From IMG/VR virus record IMGVR_UViG_3300042484_001031, positions 62,001-126,000 of that record: DNA of 64,000 bases; one strand, given 5' to 3'. Source of the DNA: a virus. The position numbers and the translations under genes were made by a program. Below are positions 1 through 9,185 of the stretch, in pieces. Numbering within the stretch: the first letter of the stretch is position 1; every line of letters begins with the position of its first letter. The notes under the pieces were generated by a model, which saw nothing but the letters and a program-made list of their open reading frames with translations, searched no databases and had not been told where the DNA came from.

Positions 1-336
1 GGTACCGGTAATTACTGCTACATTGGCATTCCCGGCAGAACTAAAATTTATATTGCCATTAACTGCTGGGATATTTACATTACTTGTACCATTAGATATA
101 CCAGCAATGCTACCACCCTGACTAGCCCAAGATAGATTTCCAGTACCATCAGTTTGTAATACATAACCATTAGTGCCGCCAGTAATTTTTACATTACCAA
201 CATCACCTAGATTTGCTAAACTTGTGACACTAATATTTCCAATAAAGTAATTTGCCTGCACGTTTGCATTAGCAGAATGCAATGATATATTTCCGGTCGT
301 GAGGCCGTTCTTTACGTTAAAATATTTAAATGACAC
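1..336 (-). CDS. GN-repeat tail-fibre-like protein, N-terminal part (3' end outside window)
   Basis: The frame is open from a GTG at 336 to the window edge, 112 codons, with the remainder lying beyond base 1. The start reads SFKYFNVKNGLTTGNI, matching the beginning of the next upstream gene (TTKYFNVKQGITTGNI), so the two are paralogues with the same N-terminal attachment module. It continues with the family cassettes ANLGDVGNVKITGGTNGYVLQTDG and TSNVNIPAVNGNINFSSAGN. GTG is chosen because the only nearby ATG is out of frame, and AGGGA lies 10 nt upstream of the GTG. A late promoter box sits about 35 nt upstream. The role is inferred: a virion fibre or adhesin subunit. The receptor-binding end is not in view. 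Confidence 0.8.
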   Translation of the reverse strand, partial: MSFKYFNVKNGLTTGNISLHSANANVQANYFIGNISVTSLANLGDVGNVKITGGTNGYVLQTDGTGNLSWASQGGSIAGISNGTSNVNIPAVNGNINFSSAGNANVAVITGT

Positions 337-369
337 AGTTCCATATTCCCTGTTTTACGAATTGTATTA

Positions 370-377
370 TATTTATC
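370..377 (-). promoter_or_regulatory. T4-type late promoter box GATAAATA
   Basis: On the minus strand this reads GATAAATA followed by TAATAC, the same form as the boxes before other late genes in the window. It lies inside the 3' arm of the terminator hairpin at 371-398 and would drive the gene starting at 336. Confidence 0.6.
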
Positions 378-398
378 CCCCATTTAAGGGGGATAAAT
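371..398 (-). terminator. Hairpin after the 403-3942 gene, overlapping the next late promoter
   Basis: Perfect 11-bp inverted repeat, ATTTATCCCCC (371-381) and GGGGGATAAAT (388-398), with a 6-nt loop. It follows the stop codon at 403-405 by a few bases. There is no long U tract after it on the minus strand, so termination strength is uncertain. Its distal arm contains the GATAAATA box for the next gene. Confidence 0.5.
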
Positions 399-402
399 TT
401 GA

Positions 403-3400
403 TTAAGTTTTGATGTACGTACTAACTAAATTGACTTTTAAGTTTGCACTAGCTCCAGTCGCATACACCGATACATTTCCGGATACTCCGTTAATATTAC
501 TTGATAATTCAATAATATCAGCAGTGTTATTACTACAAATGCTACCATAAATTGTAATATAAGCTGTAGTACCGTCATGTATCAATAGTGTTTCTACTGA
601 TTGGAATCCATCATCACCTGATGCACTAATAATATATTTCGCTGTTCTAAATGTACCTGGGGCAAATTGATCAACAACTGTATTAGTAGTTACTACTACA
701 TTTGAACGATTACTTGTTAATCCACCGTTAAGAGCAACATAGTTAGCAGTTAAGTTACCAAAAGTAGTTGCACCTGTTACTATTAATGTACCTACATTAG
801 CAGTACCAGCAGTGCTTATGTTACCACCAGATATATTACCAGTAACATTAGCTATACCACTAATGCTTATATTACCGCCGGATATGTTACCGGTTACATC
901 TAAACTTGTTAATGTACCAACGCTTGTGATATTTGGTTGAGCATTAGTTGTTACTGTGGCCGCTGTACCCGCCGTTGCTACATTTAAGTTAGCAACCTGA
1001 GTAGTAGATGAGACTATGAACGGTGCAGTACCAGTTGCTATTATAGAAGTAAATGTATTAGCAGATATATTATTAACATTACTAATATTACCACCTGAAC
1101 CAGATGTTGTTATATTACCAGCAGTTAAATCCCCAGTAACATTTAATGTGCCTGCTATATTAGCACCGGTACCAGTAATAACAACTACATTGGCATTGCC
1201 AGCAGAGCTAAAGTTTATATTGCCATTAACTGTTGGAATATTTACATTACTTGTTCCGTTACTTATACCTGATGAGTTGACTGAGACAAAAGACAATCCA
1301 CCAGAACCATCTGTACTTAATACTTGACCACTTGTTCCACCTGATATATGTAAGTTAGCTACTGCGCCTAATGTAACATTAGCTGTAGTTGTAAAATTAA
1401 CTACACCGGTTGCATTGCTTACTGTTAATCCAGTTAAACTGCCAACACTTGTAATATTTGGTTGAGCCGCAGTTGTTAGTGTACCTGTAAAGAAATTAGC
1501 ACTTACTAAGTTAGCGCCAGTGATGTTACCGGCAACTAAATTACCAGTGATATTAGCTGTACCAGATATGTTAGCACCAGTACCAGTAACCACCAATGTA
1601 GTGTTACCGGCTGCAGTAATATCAACGTTACCATTAACTGTTGGAATATTTACATTACTAGTTCCGTTACTTATACCTGATGAACTTATTGAGATGAATG
1701 ACAATCCACCTGAACCATTTGTGCTTAGTACTTGACCATTAGTACCGCCGATAATTGTTATATTACCAACTGCCCCTAAATTACTTGTACCAGTAACTGC
1801 CAAAGTCCCTACATTAGCTGCTCCAGCTGTACTTATATTACCACCAGATATATTACCTGTTACAGTTAAACTTGTTAGTGTACCAACTGAAGTAATATTT
1901 GGTTGAGCCGCAGTTGTTAATGTACCTGTAAAGAAATTAGCACTTACTAAGTTAGCGCCAGTAATGTTACCACCTGAGCCTGCGCCTGTACTGATATTAC
2001 CAGCACTGATGTTACCGGTAACTGTTAAATTACCTAATGTTCCAACACTTGTTAAATTACTAGTAACAATATTTGCATTCAATGCAGTACCGGTTAAGTT
2101 AGCCGCATTAGCAGTAATTGCTGTGTTAGATGCCGCTGTTAGTTGACCTTGTTGATTAACTGTAAATGTTGCTACAGCATCACCACTACCGTATGAACCA
2201 GAAGTAACTGCTGTATTACTAATACTAAATTCATTGCCAGTTAATGTCAATCCTGTACCAGCTATGTATGAACCAGCTCCAGAGAATTGTACCCAAATAA
2301 TTTGTGTTGTACCAACTGTTATTGGTGTATTTGCAGTAGAAACCCAACCTGTATCTGCATTATATGTACCTTGTTCAACAAAGGTAAATGCTCCTGCCAT
2401 TTCAGTACCAACGTCAAAATCAGTTGAACGTGTTAATATGAAGGGAGCCGCACCTGAACCAACTTGTGTTACTACATAGATACCATTGAATGCGGCTGAT
2501 TGTGTTGTAGTATTAACAAATGCACCAACTTCATTCTTTATCAAAACACGTTCATTGAGAGATGGAGTTGATCCGTCAATACTTAATGCGCCGTTTGAAG
2601 AACTAGTAATTGTTGCTCCAACACCACTTGTTCCATTATTGTATGTGTATCCACTACCAAAAATACTTGTTGTAGTAGCATATACTACTGATGCCTTAGG
2701 ATCTAGTCCTTGGGCAACACTATCAACATATGCTTTAGTAGTAGCATCAGTATCATTAACTGGTGTAGCAAGACCTGTAATGTTAAAGCTATTCATACTA
2801 ACATTACCACCAAAACTACCTGTTCCAGTTGCAATCAATACTGCTGTACCCAAGTTACCAACGTTAGCATTACCGGTAACACTTAATACACCGGGTGTAG
2901 TTAAATTACCAACGTTAGCATTGCCACTTACAAGTAATGATGTTAGTGTACCCAAACTAGTAATGTTACCCTGTGCGTTGCCTGTTACTGTGACTGCGAA
3001 TGTTGCATTACCAACAGTACCAGTAACATTTGCACCAGCAATATTTGTTAAGCCTGCACCATTACCTGTAAATATACCTGTATTAGCGGTAATGTTAGCG
3101 GCAGTGATGTTTCCATTTACGTCAAGACCAGTTAATGTACCAACACTAGTAATATTAGCTTGTGCGGCACCTGTTACTGCTACTGCTAAACCAGCTGTTG
3201 CTACATTTAAGTTAGCAACCTGTGTTGTTGAAGTAACAACAAACGGTGCTGTGCCAGTAGTTATAATAGAAGTAAATGTATTAGCAGATATATTATTAGC
3301 ACCGGTAATGTTACCAGCTGAACCAGCTGTTGTTATATTACCTGCAGTTAAATTTCCAGTAACATCAAAATTACCAGATACATTTGCACCAGTACCAGTA

Positions 3401-3942
3401 ACTACTAATGTAGTATTACCGGCTGCTGTAATATTAACGTTACCGTTAACAGCTGGAATATTTACATTACTTGTACCGTTAGCAATTCCTGAGCCTGCTG
3501 AGATTGGTGCCCATACTAACGCACCTGAGCCATTTGTTTGTAGATAATATCCGTTAACACCACCAGTAATAGTAACGTTACCAACATTACCTAAATTACT
3601 TGTACCAGTAACTACCAGTGTTCCTAAGTTAGCTTCACCTGCAGTACTTATATTGCCACCGGATAAATTACCTGTTACAGTTAAACTTGTTAGTGTACCA
3701 ACACTTGTAATATTTGGCTGAGCATTTGTATAGACTGTGCCGGCAACTAGTGCGTTACCAACTTGTCCAGATACATTTGCACCTGCTATATTACTTAAGT
3801 TATTACCAGCACCAATAAAGAAATTAGCGGTAAGAGCGTTACCCAAATTAGCATTGTTTGCTGTAATATTACCGGTTGTAGCATCTAGTAATATATTACC
3901 AGTTGTTATACCTTGTTTTACATTAAAATATTTTGTAGTCAT
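403..3942 (-). CDS. GN-repeat tail-fibre-like virion protein (1179 aa)
   Basis: Long low-complexity protein built from recurring cassettes: GNISGGNISTAG, QPNITSVGTLTSLTVTG, and TSNVNIPxVNGNVNITAAGNTTLVVTGTGANVSG, which returns several times. Near the middle is a phage fibre motif, NITGLATPVNDTDATTKAYVD, then a roughly 170-residue conserved stretch (GLDPKASVVYATT to IIWVQFSGAGSY) also found in two sister genes. The last 90 residues form a separate domain (AKYIISASGDDGFQSVETLLIHDG, YITIYGS) shared with the neighbouring 3954-5510 product. The ATG at 3942 has AAGGA about 8 nt upstream and lies 11 nt past the upstream stop, so the genes are co-transcribed. No signal peptide or membrane segment is seen. 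A fibre role is inferred from the KAYVD-type motif and the context. Confidence 0.8.
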   Translation of the reverse strand: MTTKYFNVKQGITTGNILLDATTGNITANNANLGNALTANFFIGAGNNLSNIAGANVSGQVGNALVAGTVYTNAQPNITSVGTLTSLTVTGNLSGGNISTAGEANLGTLVVTGTSNLGNVGNVTITGGVNGYYLQTNGSGALVWAPISAGSGIANGTSNVNIPAVNGNVNITAAGNTTLVVTGTGANVSGNFDVTGNLTAGNITTAGSAGNITGANNISANTFTSIITTGTAPFVVTSTTQVANLNVATAGLAVAVTGAAQANITSVGTLTGLDVNGNITAANITANTGIFTGNGAGLTNIAGANVTGTVGNATFAVTVTGNAQGNITSLGTLTSLLVSGNANVGNLTTPGVLSVTGNANVGNLGTAVLIATGTGSFGGNVSMNSFNITGLATPVNDTDATTKAYVDSVAQGLDPKASVVYATTTSIFGSGYTYNNGTSGVGATITSSSNGALSIDGSTPSLNERVLIKNEVGAFVNTTTQSAAFNGIYVVTQVGSGAAPFILTRSTDFDVGTEMAGAFTFVEQGTYNADTGWVSTANTPITVGTTQIIWVQFSGAGSYIAGTGLTLTGNEFSISNTAVTSGSYGSGDAVATFTVNQQGQLTAASNTAITANAANLTGTALNANIVTSNLTSVGTLGNLTVTGNISAGNISTGAGSGGNITGANLVSANFFTGTLTTAAQPNITSVGTLTSLTVTGNISGGNISTAGAANVGTLAVTGTSNLGAVGNITIIGGTNGQVLSTNGSGGLSFISISSSGISNGTSNVNIPTVNGNVDITAAGNTTLVVTGTGANISGTANITGNLVAGNITGANLVSANFFTGTLTTAAQPNITSVGSLTGLTVSNATGVVNFTTTANVTLGAVANLHISGGTSGQVLSTDGSGGLSFVSVNSSGISNGTSNVNIPTVNGNINFSSAGNANVVVITGTGANIAGTLNVTGDLTAGNITTSGSGGNISNVNNISANTFTSIIATGTAPFIVSSTTQVANLNVATAGTAATVTTNAQPNITSVGTLTSLDVTGNISGGNISISGIANVTGNISGGNISTAGTANVGTLIVTGATTFGNLTANYVALNGGLTSNRSNVVVTTNTVVDQFAPGTFRTAKYIISASGDDGFQSVETLLIHDGTTAYITIYGSICSNNTADIIELSSNINGVSGNVSVYATGASANLKVNLVSTYIKT
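1451..1971. repeat. 80-bp direct repeats (78/80 identical) inside the fibre gene
   Basis: Copies at 1451-1530 and 1892-1971 differ at two positions only. Both encode the segment ITGANLVSANFFTGTLTTAAQPNIT. Many shorter near-identical copies of the same wording occur elsewhere in 1-17,545. These are coding repeats and provide substrate for recombination within and between the fibre genes. Confidence 0.85.
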
Positions 3943-3953
3943 TTTTGATCCTT

Positions 3954-5510
3954 TTAATCTGCTACGTAAACGCCCAATAAATTCACCGTTGTGTTAGCTG
4001 AGCCAGTTGTGGCTAGCAACCTAACATTTCCGGAAATTACATTCGTTGACAATGCTATAATATCGAACCCTACAGTAGATAAACTACCATATATAGTTAC
4101 ATAACTATTAGCACTATCGTGTATCAATAATACTTCAACAGCTTGATATCCGTCATCACTGTTGACTCTCATTGTGTATTTAGCTGACCTGTATTTAATG
4201 ACCGGAAAGCTATCAATTACTGTATTTGTTGTAACAGCTATTGGTGTTCTGTTACTATAGATATCACTGACTTTTAAGTTTGTTATTGTTGCTGTATCAT
4301 TAACAATCAAATTACCTCGGGCAGTTACATTTCCTGTAGTACTTCCCATTGAAATATTAGCTATTAGACCAAAATTAATATTACCAATTGCTGTAGTAAA
4401 AATACCAGCATCACCGCCACTAACAGCTACTGTACCAGTACTTAATGTTAATAACCCGGCAGTTGACGATATATTTCCAGTAATACTAGCATTGCCACTA
4501 GCAATAATATCACCCGTCACATCAACATTAGTTCTATTAATAGTTGCTACTATATTAGCTGTACCAGAACCGCCTACTATGAATTTTACTGCGCTAGGAA
4601 TTTTACTAGTTCCTATAACTAAATTACCACCACGTACATATAGATATCCGTCATCTGGCGTTAGTGCATTACCTAAACTATTTGTTTGAGTACCGTCCCA
4701 TGCACTACCTGTAATACCCATATTGATATAGTTGTTTACACTATTACCATTATCTGAGGTTAATGCAATGTCAGTACTAGATGTTGCTCCGGTATTGATA
4801 TTTTGAAAATTTATCTGTGACGCACTATTTAAGTTACTAGTAAATTGTACTATAGTGTTTGGAACAGCAGTAAAACCAGTAACACCTGCCTGCAATGCAT
4901 TTTTACCATTAATACTGTTGCCAGAAAATATACCATTTGCGGCACTTATATTAGCTGTTGTTAATGTATTTGTTACAGAATTAAACGTAAGATTTGCGGT
5001 TGCACCAAACTCATTATCATTATTAAATTGAATTTGTGTATTGCTACCGGCTGGTACACCACCTATGTCCCATGCCGCCCCGTTTGCATATAATAAATGA
5101 TCGGTTAGTACATTTCCGGCTGATATATTACTTGTTACTGATAAATTACCTAATGTTCCAACACTAGTGATATTGGGTTGACTTGAACTTGTACTATCAA
5201 ATACGCCATGGAAGAAATTAGCAGTTACAAGATTACCTAAATTAGCATTACCGGATGATATATTACCAGTTAGACTTAATGAAGTACTAGTGCCTGGATA
5301 AGCTGTGGTTTGAGTTGTGGTATCCGGAAATACAACATTTCCGGTACTATCAAAATTCCAAACTTTATTACCATTATCAGATACTATATCAACATCTATG
5401 TATGAAGTAATCTTAGATGTAAAAACATTACCTGAGGTATCTATAACCTCGGTGAGTTCATCACCCACCGAGAATCCATTTATAGAATTAAACCATCTAA
5501 TTGTTGCCAT
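3954..5510 (-). CDS. GN-repeat fibre-like virion protein (518 aa)
   Basis: Shortest complete member of the GN family here. The N-terminus (MATIRWFNSINGFSVGDE) belongs to the FNSxxGFSVG attachment type shared with the genes at 5530-9141 and 11213-17545. The middle holds the cassette ANLGNLVTANFFHGVFDSTSSSQPNITSVGTL and the YANGAAWDIGGVPAGSNTQIQFNN block. The last 95 residues (IKYRSAKYTMRVNSDDGYQAVEVLLIHD onward) form the C-terminal domain also present in the 403-3942 product. It lacks the KAYVD segment of its larger sisters. The gene sits 19 nt after the upstream stop with no clear Shine-Dalgarno, so translation may depend on coupling. Likely a fibre or baseplate-attached structural protein; partner unknown. 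Confidence 0.78.
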   Translation of the reverse strand: MATIRWFNSINGFSVGDELTEVIDTSGNVFTSKITSYIDVDIVSDNGNKVWNFDSTGNVVFPDTTTQTTAYPGTSTSLSLTGNISSGNANLGNLVTANFFHGVFDSTSSSQPNITSVGTLGNLSVTSNISAGNVLTDHLLYANGAAWDIGGVPAGSNTQIQFNNDNEFGATANLTFNSVTNTLTTANISAANGIFSGNSINGKNALQAGVTGFTAVPNTIVQFTSNLNSASQINFQNINTGATSSTDIALTSDNGNSVNNYINMGITGSAWDGTQTNSLGNALTPDDGYLYVRGGNLVIGTSKIPSAVKFIVGGSGTANIVATINRTNVDVTGDIIASGNASITGNISSTAGLLTLSTGTVAVSGGDAGIFTTAIGNINFGLIANISMGSTTGNVTARGNLIVNDTATITNLKVSDIYSNRTPIAVTTNTVIDSFPVIKYRSAKYTMRVNSDDGYQAVEVLLIHDSANSYVTIYGSLSTVGFDIIALSTNVISGNVRLLATTGSANTTVNLLGVYVAD

Positions 5511-5529
5511 ATTATGTAATCAGCAATAA

Positions 5530-8500
5530 TTAAATTGTCCTAATCTGTGTAGTCCAAGCAGTACTGTTACTACTAGATGGTGTAGCTTGCAATAATACAT
5601 TGCCTGAAGCAACATTAACTGCTAGTGTTCCTGTAGTAGTACCAATACGAACTGTTCCGTAAATTACGTAATCTGCATCAGTACCATCAGTAACAGCTAA
5701 TACAGTTGCTACACTATATTTTGATCCTGCTGAATCATATCCTTTAACTAAGAATTCAACACCTGTCACATTAGAACCAGTTAACTGGAATGTAGCAATT
5801 GTTTGATTAGCAGTAATAGATGTAGTACTTACTGTGTTTGCAGTAATTGATGTATTACCAATACCCAATGTAGTAACAGCAAATGAGTTTGCACTTAACG
5901 AACCGGTTGAAAGATTTCCAACTGTTACATTACCTATCTTAGAAACACTGAATTTACTTGCACCGCCAACTTGCAAGTCCATCAATAATGAGCCTGCACT
6001 AGAGTTAGTGTCAGTTATATTTTCTAGTATACCAGTAAATGTTGCTGAAGCATTATTCCAAGTTTGACTTACATTTATAGCTGATTTACTTGTCGTTATA
6101 GTTCCAGTTGATAGTTGTGCTGTATTTCCTACAAAATTATCAGCGTTAACGTTAGCTGTTGCGGTAAATGTATTTGCAGATACTACATTAGCACCAGTAA
6201 TATTTCCACCAGAACCAGTTGTACTAATGTTACCAAATGTACCATTACCAGTTGCAGTAACTGCGCCGGCTGTACTAATATTTCCACCAGATATATTGCC
6301 AGTTGCAATAATTAGACCAGCTGTACCTAAATTACCTACGTTAGCATTACCAGTAACATCTAGTGTTAAGTTAGCCGTTAATACATTAGCAATAACATTT
6401 CCTGTTATTGTTACTGATGTACCAGTTGCCGCACCAATATTAGGTGACGTAAATGCTGCGCCAGCCGGAACATAAATGTTACCATTACCGTCAAACGCTG
6501 TTGTTGGGTTAGGGTTACCGTCAACCTTAGCATTAAACTGTGTGCCTATTAATACTAAACCAGCACTTGTATTAGCAGTGAATGAGCCAGCACCAGAGAA
6601 CTGTACAAATACAATATCAGTTGTACCAACAGTAACTGGTGAGTTAGTTGTACATACCCAACCAGTATCAGCATTAGTTGTACCATATTCAACGAATACA
6701 AACGCACCTGGTATCTCACCACTTGGTGATGCACTATCAAAGTCAGTTGTTCTAGTAAGTACGTATGCAGCCGCACCTGAACCTGCAGCAGTAACTACAT
6801 ATATACCATTATAAGGTGCATTAGTTGTAGTTTCATTTTTAACCAATACTCGTTCGTTTATGGAAACTGCAGATCCATCAATTGACAATGCGCCAACTGC
6901 GTTACCTGTAATTGTTGCTCCTATGCCACTTGCACCGTTATTGTAAGTGTAAGCAGGAAGTCCGGCTGCTGTAGCATATACTACAGATGCTTTTGGATCT
7001 AGTCCTTGAGCAACACTATCAACATATGCTTTAGTAGCGGCATCATTATCTAGTGTTGGTGTAGCAAGATTTATAATTTTCTTACTAGAAACACTAACAT
7101 TACCGGCACCAGTTGGAACTAGTATAACATCATTGTCACCGGGTGCGGCAGTTAATGTTAACGTAGTAGTATTAGAAGTTAATGTAGGTGATACCAATGC
7201 AAGTGCATTAACGGTGACACTAGCATTGATACTAGAGGTAGTTATATTTCCAACACTTATGTTACCTGTACCAATAATTTGACCATTACCAAAACCAAGA
7301 TTACCAACGTTAGCATTGCCAGTCGTTGTAATTGTATTAGATCCGGCAGCGATAGTACCAATAATGTTACCAGCAGTTATATTACTTGTAGCAACAATAT
7401 TACCTGTAGAAATACTGACGTTAACTGTGCTATTACCAACATTTAATACATTGGCTAAATTAGCAGTATTAGATGTTTTGTCAAAAGTAAATCCAGTACT
7501 TGAATTTGCAAAGCTATCATCATTAAATACAATTCCAGTATTTGAACCAGGTATTGTAACATTACCTGTGATATTACCACTGAAGTTACCACTAAAGTTA
7601 TTAGCAGATATAGTACCAGTAGTAGTAATATTTGCATTAATAGTTAATAGATTTGAAGACAATACCATTAAGTTAGCTATTGGTATATTACCATTAGCAG
7701 GGTCAGCAATGTTGAAAGACACATTACCGTTTGGTGTTGTAGTTACAGTTGTATTACCGTTAACAAGTTTATCGGCTGCAATAGCAACAACACCTGTTAA
7801 TTGACTACCGTTACCTAAGAAGTAACTACCAGTCACGTTACCAGTTGCAGTAACGTTACCTGTAACAGTTAATAAATTAGTACTATTATTGAAAGTGAAA
7901 TTAGCACTAGCACCTAAGTTTCCGTCACCGTCATTAAATTGAATCTCTGTGTTTGCGCCAGCTGGGGTAATAAAGTCCCATGGTGTTCCATTTGCATATA
8001 ATAAATTGTTAGTACGTAGGTTACCTACATTTGCTGTATCAGTTACAAATAAATTGCTTGATACATTTACAAAGTTTGCTGTAGCTAGATTACCTAAATT
8101 AGCATTGTTAAATTGAGCATTACCAAGAACAGTTAGTAGTTGAGTACTATCATCGTATATTAAATTACTAGAATCAGTTAATACACCACCAGTACCAGCA
8201 AATGTTACTCTAGTTGATGTTAATGCGTTAGAACGCAGGCTGTTAGCAATTACATTACCACTAAAGTTTGCTGTGTTACCTGAAAGTTCTAAATTAACTG
8301 TAACATTTGGAGCTACTACATTACCAATAAAGTTAGCTGTGTTACCTTGTATATTAAGACCAACGTTTGCATTACCACTTACAAAAACATCAGTTAAGAA
8401 TGTTGTATTTGAAAGTGCTATACCACTAGCATTTGATGATATATTTTGATCACCAATAAGAATACTACTACCACTTAGAAATAAATCTTTCCAACGATTT

Positions 8501-9141
8501 GTCGCATTACCCAAATTAAACGTTATGTTGGCTGAAGGAATTAAGTTTCCAGTTGTTGTACCAGAAATTTCTAAGTTACCAATATTAGCTAAACCAAGTG
8601 TATTTAAGTTAGCACCTGTAATATTAGCATTTGCAGTAATATTAGCACTAGCATTAATATTACCAGTGACATTTACTACATTGGCTAGATTAGCGATACC
8701 ATCAACATTTAATGAAATTAGATTACCAACATTAGTGATATTTGCTTGATTAGAACTTGTACTATCAAATACACCATGAAAGAAATTAGCAGTTGCAAGA
8801 TTACCTAAATTAGCATTAGTAGCACTAATATTACCAGTAATAGTTAATAGGTTAGTACTAGAGTTAAAGGTAAAGTTCGCACTAGCACCAAACTCATTAT
8901 CATTATTAAATTGAATTTGAGTGTTACTACCAGCTGGAATACCACCAATATCCCAAGGTTGACCGTTTGCGTATAACAAATGGTCTGTGCGTACATTACC
9001 AACATTTGCGGTGTCAGATACGTACAAATTGCCTGTTAGGTTAGCATTAGTTGTGGTAATGTCACCGTTTGCTAGTATAATATTGGCGGCATTTTCTCCT
9101 ACTGAGAAGCCGCCAATCGAGTTAAATGCTTTGATTGCCAT
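5530..9141 (-). CDS. GN-repeat tail-fibre-like virion protein (1203 aa)
   Basis: Starts MAIKAFNSIGGFSVGEN, the FNSxxGFSVG N-terminal type. It carries repeated roughly 85-residue cassettes (ANLGNLATANFVNVSSNL, YANGTPWDF, NTEIQFNDGDGNLGASANFTF) also found in the genes at 9186 and 11213. A fibre motif (NLATPTLDNDAATKAYVD) starts at roughly residue 685, followed by the conserved PKASVVYATA to VFVQFSGAGS stretch. The C-terminal domain (VEFLVKGYDSAGSKYSVATVLAVTDGT) looks like a divergent version of the domain ending the two downstream genes. A late box lies at 9163-9170, and AGGA is 7 nt before the ATG. It is probably the first gene of a three-gene unit with 3954-5510 and 403-3942. Confidence 0.8.
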   Translation of the reverse strand: MAIKAFNSIGGFSVGENAANIILANGDITTTNANLTGNLYVSDTANVGNVRTDHLLYANGQPWDIGGIPAGSNTQIQFNNDNEFGASANFTFNSSTNLLTITGNISATNANLGNLATANFFHGVFDSTSSNQANITNVGNLISLNVDGIANLANVVNVTGNINASANITANANITGANLNTLGLANIGNLEISGTTTGNLIPSANITFNLGNATNRWKDLFLSGSSILIGDQNISSNASGIALSNTTFLTDVFVSGNANVGLNIQGNTANFIGNVVAPNVTVNLELSGNTANFSGNVIANSLRSNALTSTRVTFAGTGGVLTDSSNLIYDDSTQLLTVLGNAQFNNANLGNLATANFVNVSSNLFVTDTANVGNLRTNNLLYANGTPWDFITPAGANTEIQFNDGDGNLGASANFTFNNSTNLLTVTGNVTATGNVTGSYFLGNGSQLTGVVAIAADKLVNGNTTVTTTPNGNVSFNIADPANGNIPIANLMVLSSNLLTINANITTTGTISANNFSGNFSGNITGNVTIPGSNTGIVFNDDSFANSSTGFTFDKTSNTANLANVLNVGNSTVNVSISTGNIVATSNITAGNIIGTIAAGSNTITTTGNANVGNLGFGNGQIIGTGNISVGNITTSSINASVTVNALALVSPTLTSNTTTLTLTAAPGDNDVILVPTGAGNVSVSSKKIINLATPTLDNDAATKAYVDSVAQGLDPKASVVYATAAGLPAYTYNNGASGIGATITGNAVGALSIDGSAVSINERVLVKNETTTNAPYNGIYVVTAAGSGAAAYVLTRTTDFDSASPSGEIPGAFVFVEYGTTNADTGWVCTTNSPVTVGTTDIVFVQFSGAGSFTANTSAGLVLIGTQFNAKVDGNPNPTTAFDGNGNIYVPAGAAFTSPNIGAATGTSVTITGNVIANVLTANLTLDVTGNANVGNLGTAGLIIATGNISGGNISTAGAVTATGNGTFGNISTTGSGGNITGANVVSANTFTATANVNADNFVGNTAQLSTGTITTSKSAINVSQTWNNASATFTGILENITDTNSSAGSLLMDLQVGGASKFSVSKIGNVTVGNLSTGSLSANSFAVTTLGIGNTSITANTVSTTSITANQTIATFQLTGSNVTGVEFLVKGYDSAGSKYSVATVLAVTDGTDADYVIYGTVRIGTTTGTLAVNVASGNVLLQATPSSSNSTAWTTQIRTI

Positions 9142-9162
9142 GGTAATGTCCTTTTATAAATG

Positions 9163-9170
9163 TATTTATG
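9163..9170 (-). promoter_or_regulatory. Late promoter box CATAAATA for the 5530-9141 unit
   Basis: The minus strand reads CATAAATAC, 21 nt before the ATG at 9141 and just downstream of the stop of the 9186-11213 gene. It has the same form as the other late boxes. Confidence 0.7.
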
Positions 9171-9185
9171 CTAGGTATAATAAAG

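Noticed and set aside
2486-3547. 353-codon open frame on the plus strand opposite the GN-repeat gene, with many similar long plus-strand frames in 1-17,000
   Set aside because: They are antisense shadows: Asn/Gly/Thr/Val-rich repeats leave few stops on the opposite strand. Their products are V/P/L-rich without motifs, and there are no ribosome sites or promoters.
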